Below are positions 9,395-20,389 of a stretch of 64,000 bases of DNA, one piece after another. The notes below the pieces were generated by a model, which did not search any database, was not told the DNA's origin, and was given only the letters and a program-made list of their open reading frames with translations. The number at the start of each line of letters is the position of its first letter. The first letter of the stretch is position 1. The position numbers were made by a program, and so were the translations under genes. Source of the DNA: Exophiala sp. HKRS030 (lineage: Eukaryota > Ascomycota > Eurotiomycetes > Chaetothyriales > Herpotrichiellaceae); contig JAHWDD010000003.1 in NCBI GenBank assembly GCA_023897205.1, forward strand, positions 3,785,665 through 3,849,664, in the 5' to 3' direction.

Positions 9395-11578
9395 ATGCAG
9401 AACTCACCGGAGCATCATGCCCTGGGAGATCCGCTTGAAGACGCTTCCCAAGATGAGGGCCTAGGCAACGATGGGGCCTGCAAAGCAGATCCACAGCAGT
9501 TATGTGCGAGATGTGAAGCCCTGGACATGTCTGACCTGTTGCAACGACAGCAAGCCGCTGCGTTCGACGAAGAGATTGTTGTCTGGGAGTGGAACGACTA
9601 TGATGCTCCAGACTGGCTAAAGCAAGAATGTGCTTTCTGCCGTCTTGTCAGCATAATCAAGGGTCCTCATGATAGGTCCCAGGCTATGCACTGGTATTTC
9701 AGTCCTCCTGATTTTCTATATGCCTTAGGAACCATAAGAAGTGGCCCTCCAGTCCCTCTGGGGCTGCGGAAGGTGGTGACTAGGAAGTCGCAAGAAGCGT
9801 CATCATCAATCTGGAGAGACGCATCCGGACGCACGAGGAGAAATTGGACTCTCTTCCTGGCTTCACGCAGTTCTGTCCAGAATCAAGGCGATCTAACAAT
9901 ACGAAGTATCAAGGCTGAGACCATTGATTTCAATATCGTCAAAACTTGGCTGGCTCAGGACAAACTTCAACGAAAGACCCGTCGTGTATCTCAAAACTTT
10001 CCTGACAGGCTGATCGACTGTCATCGTAAGGAAGTGGTACATGCGACTGGTCAGCCCTATGTGGCGTTGAGCTATGTTTGGGGTGAAGCCCTACACGGCT
10101 ATCCTGATGTCGATAAAGGTGTTCTTCCAAGTCTGGTTTCAGCAACTGTGATGGATGCGATCTCGACAACGCAGGCTTTGGGTTATCGCTTCCTCTGGGT
10201 TGACAAATACTGTATCGATCAAGCGGATCCAGTCGCCAGACTTCGTCAGATTAATAACATGGATATTATCTTCAAACGCGCCGAGGTTACCATAGTTGCT
10301 GCGAGTGGACAAACCGGTGAGTTCGGCTTGCCTGGAGTTAGTACTAGACCCCGACGAGTCCAACTCAGAGCGCGCTTGAACGGAGCAAACCTGATTATTG
10401 TCCCGTCTACAAAAGTAATTCAGGAACAAATCAGGCAGTCGAAATGGAACACTAGAGCCTGGACATTTCAAGAAGCACATCTTTCGCCGCGCTTGTTGAT
10501 ATTCACAGAAACCGAGCTGTATTTCGAGTCGGTCAATGGAAATATGCGAGAAACGGTGGAAGCTCCATTCTCATGTCTCGATGCGAATATTTTCCTGTAC
10601 CAGAAATCTGTCTTTGATCCGTGGAATGCAAATAATCCGGAATTCATTAATGAGGCCATTGCAGAATTTACGGCACGCGACCTTTCACGCGAGCAAGATG
10701 TCTTGATTGCTGCTTTAGGATTTCTAAAAGAGTTTCAAAATAGTCCTAACCCGGTATATCATCATTGGGGCCTTCCCATATTTCCCGATCAAGCGATCCG
10801 GCTAGGTCATGGCCGCAAGACTTTTCCGTGGCTGGGTACACGGCCACATGAGCCCTTCACTCATGAGGGTTTTCTGCTTGGGCTTTGCTGGAGACCTGCC
10901 GGTGATAACTTGATTGGCAATGACGGTATGATTCCACAGCGTCGACCATGGTTCCCAAGCTGGTCTTGGAGCGGGTGGTCCTGTCCACTAGACAAAGAAC
11001 CACAAACAATATACGAGCTCCGGCAGTTCCATGCTCATTTCAAAGACGAAGTTTTCATCGAGTTGCTTGACGGCAGTCGGCTGCCTCTGAAAAAGTTGTA
11101 TGAGCTAACGCATCTCACTGATGAGGATACGAACTTTTCTCCCTTCATTCATCTCAACGTTAACACAATCCGTTTGTCTCTGGTCGAGCTCAAGCATGAT
11201 GACATGACGCCTTCTATGCGAGAGAGACATTCTGAGCCTTTTGCTTTGAACTTTGCAGGAACTCTCTTCCCCTTCTGTTTCGGAGGGTGGGGCAGCCGGA
11301 CGGATAGTTTCATCTCGCTCGTGACGCCTCAAGAATTACAACGAAACCTTTCTGGCACTTCTAACCCAGACGCCTTACAAGGACTCCTCATAGGCAGATT
11401 CGAAGACTCCGAAAAGCGAGACTGGCCATACGGTATGCAATATATTCTCGTGGCCGTCGAATGCAATGGTTATTACGAACGCGTCGGTTACATTCGACAG
11501 GGTGATAGAAGAGTCGATCTAGAATTTCGGACATTGCTTGAGAAAAGCATCATGAGACGGTGCGTTAAACTCGGCTAA
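9395..11578 (+). CDS. HET-domain (heterokaryon incompatibility) protein 1
   Basis: Single exon of 727 codons. The HET domain starts near residue 221 with YVALSYVWG and continues through ALGYRFLWVDKYCIDQ, IIFKRAEVTIVAASG, GLPGVSTRP and the WNTRAWTFQEAHLSPRLLIFT block, in the canonical order. About 110 residues before it, the CARCEAL...CAFCRLV Cys pairs are typical of the N-terminal segment of many large HET proteins. After the domain come PWFPSWSWSGW and a C-terminal region with VAVECNGYYERVGYIR, also common in this group. HET-domain proteins sense non-self allelic or non-allelic partners and trigger cell death after hyphal fusion, but most family members, including this one, have no proven partner. 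No NACHT or ankyrin repeats follow. The reading frame is intact. Confidence 0.9.
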   Translation: MQNSPEHHALGDPLEDASQDEGLGNDGACKADPQQLCARCEALDMSDLLQRQQAAAFDEEIVVWEWNDYDAPDWLKQECAFCRLVSIIKGPHDRSQAMHWYFSPPDFLYALGTIRSGPPVPLGLRKVVTRKSQEASSSIWRDASGRTRRNWTLFLASRSSVQNQGDLTIRSIKAETIDFNIVKTWLAQDKLQRKTRRVSQNFPDRLIDCHRKEVVHATGQPYVALSYVWGEALHGYPDVDKGVLPSLVSATVMDAISTTQALGYRFLWVDKYCIDQADPVARLRQINNMDIIFKRAEVTIVAASGQTGEFGLPGVSTRPRRVQLRARLNGANLIIVPSTKVIQEQIRQSKWNTRAWTFQEAHLSPRLLIFTETELYFESVNGNMRETVEAPFSCLDANIFLYQKSVFDPWNANNPEFINEAIAEFTARDLSREQDVLIAALGFLKEFQNSPNPVYHHWGLPIFPDQAIRLGHGRKTFPWLGTRPHEPFTHEGFLLGLCWRPAGDNLIGNDGMIPQRRPWFPSWSWSGWSCPLDKEPQTIYELRQFHAHFKDEVFIELLDGSRLPLKKLYELTHLTDEDTNFSPFIHLNVNTIRLSLVELKHDDMTPSMRERHSEPFALNFAGTLFPFCFGGWGSRTDSFISLVTPQELQRNLSGTSNPDALQGLLIGRFEDSEKRDWPYGMQYILVAVECNGYYERVGYIRQGDRRVDLEFRTLLEKSIMRRCVKLG

Positions 11579-11833
11579 CGACAGCTCGAGGCGATACTCT
11601 TTTTGACTTCACGCCCAATGGTGCAAGTCTGCGCTGCAATTGCACCCGAGCGAGCGGGTTCAAATCGTCTTTCTTCTCCATGGACTACAGTTCATGAAGC
11701 CATGAATCCGTGTGTATGGCTTTTTCTTGTCATCATCACTTCGTTGCAACTTTTGATCCAAACAAATGCCATCCATGCATATTATACTATTTTCACAATC
11801 ATGTTCCTGCATACACGCCTCTTTGTTATGACT

Positions 11834-13187
11834 TCATCGCTCGGGCTGACCAAATGGTGGATTCTCATTTCCGACCACTCCCTGAAAAGACAGAAATTGT
11901 TAGTGATCGATGTCAAATGTGCAGAGCTTTGTTCCAGAGGAGCAGGCTAGTCTCTTACCGTCTTCACATTGCCAATTCCAGTGACCTCTCCATTACCTCC
12001 GGCCTGCATTACATTTGCATAATTGTTGGCCATCAACTGGATGCCCGAGACGAAGCCCTGCTCATCAAATGCACTGAGTTGAATACAAGTGTCAATGGCC
12101 TATTCCCATCCGAGGTGTAGGTGAGCTGAACTTACCAGTGGCCACCGTTCGGTGAATTATTGACAGTCTGCAGAGCATTGATCTGAGCCACAGACAAGTT
12201 TGCCTGCACAGCCAAGTTCTCGTACGCAGTAATGGCAAGAGGGAATTGTTGTTGTACCAGAGCTAACTCCCGCTGTGTACTCTGATAGTGAATTCTCGTT
12301 GCACTAATTGTTGCAGCCGCATCTTGGAATGGCACTTGAGGTGGGAGAACACCACAATTCAGAAGGACACCAGTCTTGAACTGAGTCATGAATGCTGGTA
12401 CGTAAAAGCCGGACAGCATCAAAGCACCACCGCTGACACCAGTGAAGAACGTCTGCGACTGGTCAAATGCAATCACTCTTGGCAACTCCTAGAGAACTTG
12501 GGTCAGTGTACAATCCTGCAGCGCGAGTCAGTGTGGTGGTCGAACCTGCGTAATCAGAGCATTGACGGCGGCTGAATGTGCAACACCGTCGACTCGATTG
12601 GCACCACTGCCGCCTCCCAGAAGAGATTCGGGTCGGGAGCCAGTGCAACCACACCCATCAGATTTCCTTGCACTGCTTGATTTGGAAAGTCAAAAAATGA
12701 TTGTCCTCCATCTCCATGCAGAAGGACATTGATTCCAAGGGTACCAGCTTGTCCTGCAGCTGATGCCGCTCCTGGAACACCGGAGGCATTGGTGAATTGT
12801 GATGCCGGCCCAGATACTCGGTATCGAATGGGAAGACCACTAAAAAGGACTCGTTAGGCCGGGGTTCGTCAGGCAGATAGGACGAAATGTCAAAGAGACG
12901 TACTTTATCAGGACCGTGTTGTCAAGAATGGTCGACCCATCCGTTGCTGTGCCGATCTGACTGTTTCCCACTCGAGTCCCGTCAAAGGCAGCGTTCACTC
13001 CAGGCGTCACTCCATTCTGGGTTGTACGACCACCAGTCTGGGCCGTCTGAGTATTGCCCGTCTGGGTATTGCCAGTCTGAGCACCTTGGCGATTGCCACC
13101 ACGCTGATTTCCGATCCTCCTGCGTTGTGCTGTGGAAGGAACTGCAAGCACCAACAGTACCGTGATGAACGAGGATAAGATCTTCAT
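11834..13187 (-). CDS. Secreted hydrolase-like protein (family often labelled 'cyclin-like F-box'), one suspected base error
   Basis: Five exons on the minus strand: 13187-12904, 12839-12546, 12488-12136, 12073-11959 and 11881-11834, all with GT..AG borders. A signal peptide (MKILSSFITVLLVLAVPSTAQ) is followed by a Gln/Thr/Gly-rich repeat (QTGN units) and then the conserved domain. Domain landmarks are LPIRYRVSGPAS, LHGDGGQSFFDFPNQ, a LMGVVALAPD strand, TGVSGGALMLSG (a GxSxG elbow) and a short C-terminal GVVGNENPPF segment. The architecture suggests an extracellular alpha/beta-hydrolase-like enzyme. The database label for relatives is probably a misnomer and the substrate is unknown. Exon 2 is 294 bases, whereas phase requires one more. 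The family motif FWGGGSG is broken exactly at the CCC run 12616-12618, so a base is missing there. Confidence 0.8.
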
Positions 13188-14566
13188 GATTAAAGTATAT
13201 CTGATGATTTGCTAGACGCCCGCTTCCAAGGGATCAAAGATTGTGAAAAGTGGTGCCTGCCCACTATGAAAGCTGAGGAGGACAAATTGAGAGGAAATGA
13301 TCGAGTTGAAGACATCTTGTTGCCCAGACCTTTCTGACTGACTGAGACGACAATATGGATCTCTGGAGAGTCCGGTTTGACAAAAACTGGAAACCTTGAG
13401 ATGCCCATCCGTATGCACTGGCCATGGCGTACTGACTTATTGTGCTTGAGACGTGCGCAAGACACAGAGAAAACGCATCGATGTGGGACGTCTCCACGTA
13501 TGGTTCCAAAATGTTATATACAATTGTGCAAGATGTCTTGGAATTGGTCTGGAAGCTCTAGGTGAAACGAGAAACTTCAAACATAGTTCGTGTTTCACAT
13601 TGAGCGTGAACCAGCCCGGGTTTGACGCGATGATTTCAGCAACCTGATTGGGCGCCTACAGAAAATGTTTCCATTCTTAGCCTACCATTCCAAAAAGTCT
13701 TTTAATGTGAATGCTGGGACTAAAGCCGACCTTCAACACTTTTGAGGCATAGAGCTTCGTTCAATTATGTTGGGGACATTCACAGAGGCGGAAATGCACA
13801 GCAACTGTGTTACAATTCATGGGAAAGCCAAGGCACGACCACAGCTGCACAGCACAGCAGCTCTAAATGCTTTCGCCCAGCTCAACACAGCTTTGCACCA
13901 CCAATATTCTGACCATGAAAAAGTAAAACTTCTAACGAACATTATGGGCGACGACGGGTCTTGTGCGTCGCGTTGCAGCCACCCATTTTGCCGCCTGCTC
14001 GTATGCTTTCCTGCTTAGGCATTCAGCAGTCATATGCCTCCTCAATGCACCAGCTACATCATAATGAAATCAGAAAAGGCCAAGATCGGAAGTTTGAGCA
14101 AGCATCCCAATTGCGACAAGACTTTTTGGTGGCGGGTAAGGAAATGCTTCTGAAAACCTCTCTGCCGACCTAGTCATTTGCCCGAGTTTTGCGACTTTCC
14201 TGCTGTGGTCCGAAGGATTCACAAGTCTTTCGGATTGTGGCTGTAAACTGCAGTGCACCGAAAGTATTTCAGGCTCTGAACCTTGCTAGAATCATTACTA
14301 GCCGGCTCCAAGAAAGTCTTCAGCATCTCAGAGCATCCCTTGGCAAACAGTAAGGCCCATCAGAGCCCTCGCCGATGTGCCGACCCCGCGGCTTGCCCAG
14401 GACATTCCCCACAAAACTTGGACGATCCCCGGAGACTGAGGTCGCTTAGTAAGTTTTGAGAGTATGGGGGTGTATTTCCGTTTTTCCGCCACTGCTCAAC
14501 TTTCCGAGTTTTGTTTTGACGTCCATGTTCTGTTCCGACGGCAAATCCTTCTCGGAGTAGCAAGAA
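13188..14566. other. Divergent intergenic region, no gene recognised
   Basis: About 1.4 kb between the secreted-protein gene (minus) and the Zn2Cys6 regulator (plus). No conserved protein or RNA was seen on either strand. Confidence 0.6.
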
Positions 14567-16942
14567 ATGCGCGTGAGTATGGACGACAACAGTACGTCGG
14601 CGTTGAAGAAGCCTGGACGCAGCAGACAACGAGCTAGAGTCACGCGAGCATGCGATCGGTGCAAAAAGTAATCACGCCCTTGAAGCTTGAGCGGTTTATG
14701 GGTAGCTACGCTGACAAGTCGGACTTCCTTCAGGAGGAAGATCAAATGCAACGGCAAACAACCGTGTGAATTGTGCACCAAAACAGAAACCACTTGCACA
14801 TTTGAGTCGGCCTATGCACGAGGCCGAATCCCTTCGATACCAACGGTATCCATTGTCGAGCCTCCAAACAATTCTGCCGCCAGCAATGCAGCGACACTTA
14901 GTAACAGCCCCTCGACATCAGGTCAGCGTTATTCGACACTTTCTACTGCGGAGGCATCGCAACACGCTCCAGGATCGCAGACTCTTCATCCTTCATCCAG
15001 CTATCTGGCGCCTACAGCCCTAGCATACGTCGCAGAATCCTCGCCAAATTCCCCCAAGCAATCTCAGAATGACCTCCATGGACATTATATTGGGCCTGCG
15101 TCCGGTGTCTCGTTCCTGCTTAGAGTTCAGAAGCGCTTGGATCAGGCTGAATCATTCTCCCACCCAAATAGCATCTTCACCTTTGGTGATGCCCCTATCA
15201 GACTACCTGACTTCGAACCATCTTTCTGCATGATGCTGCCGCAGAACGACGCTCAGCGCTTGCTTGATCGTTACTTCGATTTTGCGATGCCAACTTATCG
15301 CTTTCTCCATCGACCTACTGTTCAGGAGTGGTTCACGGAATTTTATGATACTCTAGGGGTTATGCGAGATCCTCAAAAGGCTCCAGCCAAAGTCGCGTTA
15401 TTGTTCATGGTATTTGCTCATGGCAGAGTCTACATGCCTGAGAATGACAGACCGGGGCCGTCAGACTTGAGGTGAGTGGATCAACAAAAGTTTATGAAAG
15501 CGCGTCCTGACAGGAATCTGTAGCGCTCGTTACTACCTGGCAGCCGAACATCAACTTGCTAAAGAGAAGGGTTCCATCCGCCTGACCAGTGTCCAAGCAC
15601 GTCTAACTCAGTGTTTCTATCTTCTGACCCAGTCTCGTATCAATCACTGCTGGAGTTTATTTGGCACCGTTTCTCACTTGGTGCTAGCCACTGGGCTCAA
15701 TCGGAACAAACGGCCCGATCCTGGCAGCGGGTCAAGCCAGATAGAATCTGAATGTCGTCGCCGGACCTTCTGGTGTGCTTACACGTTAGACGCCTACCTC
15801 AGTGTCGTCTTGGGGAGACCACGTTTATTTCACGACGACGATATCGACACGGAACTACCATCGACTATCGAAGATGAAGAACTTGTAGCGGACCATGTCA
15901 ATACGCTCAGCCACAGTAGAGGTCAATCAATCATGCTGGCACCTGTGGCTCATATGAAGTAAGATAGATACCGTCAATTTGCGGACGAGAGCTAACGGGA
16001 CAGGCTCGCCCGAATCATTGGTAAGATACTTCGCGATCTGTACCCCATCAAACCGATCTCAGTCAGTCGCCGAGTGGTCCTCACGGAGAATATTTCAAGA
16101 GATTTGAGTGAATGGCGAGTTGGCCTGGCTCGATTCCTTGACGCCGACTACTTCAGTAGTAGCTTTCTCATCCCAATCTTTCAGAGGCAACGGAACGTGC
16201 TCAACCTAACTTTTTGGCACGCCGTTGTACTTACCCATCGTCCATCTGTATTGAGTAACTTCGTTGGACACTCACAGCAAAGCAGAGGAGATGGTAACGA
16301 AGACTCACAAATCGAGGAGAGTGTGCAGCAATGTCTTGTCGCTGCCATGAACACAGTGAACACAATCAACGATATGACACAAAATCGGGAAATGTTCCGC
16401 GCATTTTGGGTTAGTGACAAGCTACGAAATTGAGCTGGGCCGGTTGCTAATGACTACAGATCGCGGCATACTTCGCCTTCACAGCAAGTACTGTGCTTTA
16501 CATCTATGTGATTCAAAAACGTGCTTCTTCACCAGAGACCTACCGCGACTACTTCTCAGCCGCCAGTCGATGCCAATCTCACATCTCCTGCATCGCCGAG
16601 AAAGGGTCTTTATCAGAGCGCTACTGTCTGCTCCTGGAGGAGTTACGGGTTGAAGCCCTTCGCCAAACTGAGCGATTACATCCCTCTGCAAGTGTCTTGG
16701 ATGCGGCTGATGAGCACTTGCAATGGAGAAACCAGCAGGCTACTTCCATGGCAGTGGACGCCAACCTCCCAGGGGCCACGGATTTCACCGACTTGATGGG
16801 CGATACTACAGTCGGCTTCAACGAGATAATGGCAGGTTCTGTGGCATCAGATTATTCCGGCTGGGGCCACTTCGCCTCCATGGTCTCGTCTGGGCTTGGC
16901 AATCTTGATGTTTTCCTCAATGAAGACCCTTTCAGCTTCTGA
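14567..16942 (+). CDS. Zn2Cys6 transcription factor with fungal-specific TF domain
   Basis: Five exons: 14567-14667, 14734-15471, 15524-15958, 16004-16409 and 16460-16942, giving 720 residues. The zinc cluster spans the first intron. Its six Cys fall at residues 29, 32, 39, 45, 48 and 55 (C-x2-C-x6-C-x5-C-x2-C-x6-C), preceded by a basic stretch. A stop just upstream fixes the start at 14567, with an in-frame alternative at 14579. The middle region carries the fungal-specific TF domain: RYYLAAEHQLAKEKGS, LTQSRINHCWSLFGTVSHLVLATGLNR, and then CRRRTFWCAYTLDAYLSVVLGRP with D-rich sequence. It sits directly before an SDR, a DHDPS-type lyase, a glucarate-dehydratase-type enolase and a carrier, so it is the probable pathway-specific activator of that cluster. 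This role is inferred from position. Confidence 0.9.
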
Positions 16943-17035
16943 CCATGCGAACTCCCGTTGTTGATGTTCATTAATGGATGTTGCCTCGGCATTCTATGAC
17001 TGATTCCTACGGTTGCAACACCGGTCGGCCGTCAG

Positions 17036-17044
17036 CGGAAAAGC
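17036..17044 (+). promoter_or_regulatory. CGGAAAAGC motif upstream of the cluster SDR
   Basis: The nonamer lies 221 bases before the SDR start. Copies also occur at 21875-21883 and, inverted, at 21943-21951 in the shared promoter of the dehydratase and carrier genes. A near copy (CGGAAAAC, minus strand, about 18631-18638) lies before the DHDPS gene. It is a candidate shared element. Chance occurrence is not excluded. Confidence 0.35.
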
Positions 17045-17264
17045 ATGCCAAGCGCGACGGATATGCGGCTCAAGTCAGGACGGATCCGCGCATGGTCATA
17101 CGACGGACTTGGAACCGACTCCGGTCACATCACGTGTATTCTTCGAAGTCATCGTCGAATATACTTCCATTTCTGTATGTGCCTTCGATTGGAGATTATT
17201 TACGTTGGCAAATTCTTCTCTTCTGAGTTCTGATAGCAGTCATTCCTACTTTTTGAAGAACAAG

Positions 17265-18203
17265 ATGGCATCGGCAATTTCCAAACGCCTCGCAGGCAAA
17301 ACTGTCCTCATCACTGGTGCCTCTTCAGGCATTGGGCGGTCCACTGCCTTCGAATTCGCACGTACAAGCCCTGTGGATCTAAAGCTGGTCCTGACTGCTC
17401 GTCGCATCGACAGTCTCAAGCAGATCGCCGCGGATATTGTCAAGGAAGTCGGCAACGGGGTCCAGGTGCTTCCAGTTCAGCTTGACATCAGCAATGCTGA
17501 TGAGGTTCGCGCTTTTTTGAATAAGCTACCTGACGGGTTCAGAGAAATCGATGTTTTGGTCAACAATGCGTGAGTTTGTTCTATGGGATGGATGAAAAAA
17601 GCTAGTACACGACAAAAGCTAACGAAGTCGACTTTTCCAGTGGCTTGGTCAAAGGTGTAGCTAAGGCGCACGAGATCGCAGAGGACGACATGAACATCAT
17701 GTTTGCGACGAATGTGACAGGTCTAATCAATATGACACAAGCCATTCTACCTAGTATGCTCAAGCGCAATAATGGCGACGGAGCCGGCGACATCATCAAC
17801 ATCGGTTCAATTGCTGGTCGAGAGCCTTATGTCGGGGGTAGCATTTACTGTGCGACAAAGGCTGCTGTACGGACCTTCACTGAGAGTCTGCGCAAAGAAT
17901 TGATCTCCACCAGAGTCCGTGTAATAGGAGTCGATCCTGGTCAGGTTGAGACGGAATTTTCTGTCGTCAGATTCAACGGTGATAAGAGCAAGGCTGATGC
18001 TGTCTATGCGTGAGTATCCTCAAAGAGCTGCTCTTCGACTTTTCTAACATTGCTTCAGCGGCTGTGAGCCGTTGACGCCTGACGACATCGCCGAAGTCAT
18101 AGTGTTTACCGCAGGAAGGAGGGAAAACGTTGTCATCGCTGATACGTTGATATTCCCGAACCACCAAGCGAGTGCAACTATCCTGCACAGGAAGTCTACT
18201 TAG
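17265..18203 (+). CDS. SDR, 3-hydroxyacid/serine dehydrogenase (YMR226c/YdfG) type
   Basis: Three exons, 17265-17569, 17641-18009 and 18059-18203, encode 272 residues. TGASSGIG (17-24), NNAG at the first junction (100-103), Ser158 in NIGSIAG and Tyr171/Lys175 in YCATK give the complete SDR active site. The early RR (residues 46-47, TARRIDSL) marks NADP(H) preference. IAGREPYVGGSIYCATKAAVRTF and GVDPGQVETEFS are typical of the yeast YMR226c/E. coli YdfG group, which acts at the beta-carbon of small 3-hydroxy acids. Placed between the regulator and the lyase, it may reduce a short semialdehyde released by the lyase (tartronate semialdehyde to glycerate would fit). That is inference from context, not something the sequence proves. 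Confidence 0.88.
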
Positions 18204-18880
18204 GGACATCTATGGTCCGCAGGCAGGTGATCAGTCCATGCGCGTTGGACTGGCATGTTTTGACTAGGGGACCTAAGCTTTCAACTCGCTAAACCTTGGA
18301 GAGATCAAAACTTCTTAGCAGGGGAATTTTGCGATGGGGAAAAGTCTGGTTCTTATTAGTCCATTAGATATCCGTACACATAGATATTGAATATAGACAT
18401 TCTGAATTCACTAAGCTCATCGTGGCTTTTCAGACCAGTTGATGCCTCGAATTTTCAATTTACAAATCGGTTAAACATTTCGGTGCGTCTTTCACGTTTT
18501 TGCCTACCACATTTCAAGGCACACACTAAGCAAGGATGACATGTTCGTCTCGGTGGTAACTTCTTTGATTGGCACACAGGCCGATCACCTCGTTACGGGT
18601 GCTACCCAAGCCCCAAATGCCACGGCCATGGTTTTCCGTCGGAAATGCAAACATCACTCCGTCTCCAAATATTCTATCATCAATTCACACAGACCAATGG
18701 GAACAACCCATGTGCCGAACAGTCATGGAAACGCGGCCTCTCGGATCCCCTCCGGCAGTGCCTTGAGCTGGGGGAGAATATATGCATTGCTCGAATAGTT
18801 GCTTCACTTCCATTGCTATCTCGATAGGAGCTGCAATACAATTTCTATATCATCGCTTTACGCAAGAACCACAATTGACA
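18204..18880 (+). promoter_or_regulatory. Promoter region of the DHDPS-family gene
   Basis: Holds a perfect 13-base palindrome with a CCG-T-CGG core at 18633-18645, a CCAAT at 18694-18698 and a TATAT element at 18779-18783. The last is about 100 bases before the ATG at 18881. The TATA position argues against the ATG at 18782 being the translation start. Confidence 0.55.
18633..18645. promoter_or_regulatory. CCG-N-CGG palindrome (candidate Zn2Cys6 site)
   Basis: TTTCCGTCGGAAA is perfectly self-complementary around the central base. Everted CGG triplets with a one-base gap are a plausible Zn2Cys6 dimer site. A second CCG-N-CGG palindrome lies in the dehydratase/carrier promoter at 21856-21866. 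Confidence 0.4.
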
Positions 18881-20026
18881 ATGGGGGCAATACTCGAGAA
18901 CGGCGTGCATCTTGCTCCCGGTGCTGATCGACACTTTGCACAAGTGAATGGCTGGACATCTACAGATTATAAGCCGGAATCATTACCATCCCCTGATCTT
19001 CAGAAGAAGTCTGCCGTCATCACATCCATTTTGGCCGATAAAGACTCCTCAGAAGTGGAAACAGTCGAAAGGGTAGGCACAGAGGCGCTCCGTAAAGCGC
19101 CACCTAGCGGTGTATGGGCGCCAGCAATCACTTTCTTCGACCAGAGCACCGACAACTTGAACACTGATGCTCAGGCAAAGTATTTCTCGTATCTGGCTAA
19201 GAGCGGTCTTTCTGGACTTGTGGTACTTGGTACCAATGCCGAGACATTCTTGCTGACGCGTGAGGAACGCAAAACTTTACTTGAGACTGCTCGCAGAGTA
19301 TGTGGCCCTTCATATCCCATTATGGCCGGTGTGGGTGGCCACTCGACGAAACAAGTTTTGGAGTTCATCAAGGATGCCGCTGATGCCGGGTCGGATTATG
19401 TCTTACTCTTGCCTCCAGCCTATTTTGGCAAGCAAACGACACCAGCTGTAATTGATAGCTTCTTCCACGATGTGGCTACAGAGAGTCCCTTGCCCATTGT
19501 CATCTACAACTTTCCAACCGTCTGCAATGGCATTGATCTTGACTCAGCTACACTCGTTCGACTAGCGAAGGCACACAGCAACATCGTTGGCGTAAAGCTC
19601 ACATGCGGAGCCGTGGCAAAGATCACTCGACTTGCGGCCGAGCTTCCAGCAGAAAAATTCGCGATCTATGGAGGACAGTCTGATTTCCTGATCGGCGGTC
19701 TGGCTTCGGGTGCCGCTGGCACCATTGCAGGGTTTGCGAATGTGTTCCCCAAAACCATCGTGCAGATCTACAACTTGTACAGGACAGGCAAATTCAAGGA
19801 AGCAATGGAGTTGCATAAGAAAGCGGCATTGGCCGAGCAGGCTTGTAAATCTGGTATTGCGTCTGTGAAATATGCGGCGGCTCTGAACACAGCAAAGGCC
19901 GCGGGCATCGAGAGAGCGCTGGAGATGTTGAAGCCCAGACGGCCGTACTCCGAGCCCTCAGATGCAGAAAAGAAAGCTATTGATGCACAAATTCAAGCCC
20001 TGGTGAGCATCGAGGCTAGTCTGTAG
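18881..20026 (+). CDS. DHDPS/N-acetylneuraminate-lyase family aldolase or dehydratase (LGA1-like)
   Basis: Single exon of 381 residues from the ATG at 18881. The ATG at 18782 would add a 33-residue, unlike-family leader that overlaps the TATA box. The first 70 residues are a fungal extension, then the TIM barrel begins at APAITFFDQSTDNLN. Landmarks are GTNAETFLLTREER (the substrate carboxylate loop), Tyr209 in VIYNFPTVCNGIDLDS and the Schiff-base Lys239 in NIVGVKLTCG. The barrel closes with GGQSDFLIGGLASGAAGTIAGFANVFP. The pattern is close to fungal 2-keto-3-deoxy sugar-acid aldolases (LGA1/GaaC). With a glucarate-dehydratase-type gene convergent 360 bases away, the likely substrate is 5-keto-4-deoxyglucarate. 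It would be either cleaved to pyruvate and tartronate semialdehyde or dehydrated/decarboxylated to 2-oxoglutarate semialdehyde. The sequence does not decide between these. Confidence 0.85.
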   Translation: MGAILENGVHLAPGADRHFAQVNGWTSTDYKPESLPSPDLQKKSAVITSILADKDSSEVETVERVGTEALRKAPPSGVWAPAITFFDQSTDNLNTDAQAKYFSYLAKSGLSGLVVLGTNAETFLLTREERKTLLETARRVCGPSYPIMAGVGGHSTKQVLEFIKDAADAGSDYVLLLPPAYFGKQTTPAVIDSFFHDVATESPLPIVIYNFPTVCNGIDLDSATLVRLAKAHSNIVGVKLTCGAVAKITRLAAELPAEKFAIYGGQSDFLIGGLASGAAGTIAGFANVFPKTIVQIYNLYRTGKFKEAMELHKKAALAEQACKSGIASVKYAAALNTAKAAGIERALEMLKPRRPYSEPSDAEKKAIDAQIQALVSIEASL

Positions 20027-20389
20027 AAAATTTAGGACTGCAGCTCACAAATTTTGGAGGATTATGCTTATCAGAGTGACGACACTTAGATAGTTGACCT
20101 CGGCGTCTGGGAGTTTGATTTCATAGAGCATATCCGAATACACACATAACATTCAAACAAAAGCACTTGAATATTTCGAGGTTCCAGTGTTCACGCGGCA
20201 GACGTCCGGAAAGGACATTGTGGTCAAGACCAGTTTCAATCGTAGAATTTTCGGTGTTGTCTGGCTACAGATACTTATTGAACTGTGAAGCGACTATAAA
20301 TATACAAGATGATTTTACTGTTGTACCTAGCTCATCAGAATAGCCCTTTTGTGAAGGCAGGATACAAGTCAAATGCCACAAGCCACTTA
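20027..20389. other. Convergent 3' intergenic region
   Basis: Lies between the converging lyase and dehydratase genes. Only 3' untranslated sequence is expected and no other feature was seen. Confidence 0.6.

Noticed and set aside
11655..11675. GGTTCAAATC word resembling a tRNA T-loop
   Set aside because: The flanking bases cannot form the T stem and no A-box lies at the right distance.
18782..18880. Upstream ATG that would lengthen the DHDPS-family protein by 33 residues
   Set aside because: It lies on the TATAT element and the added residues resemble nothing in the family; the ATG at 18881 is preferred.
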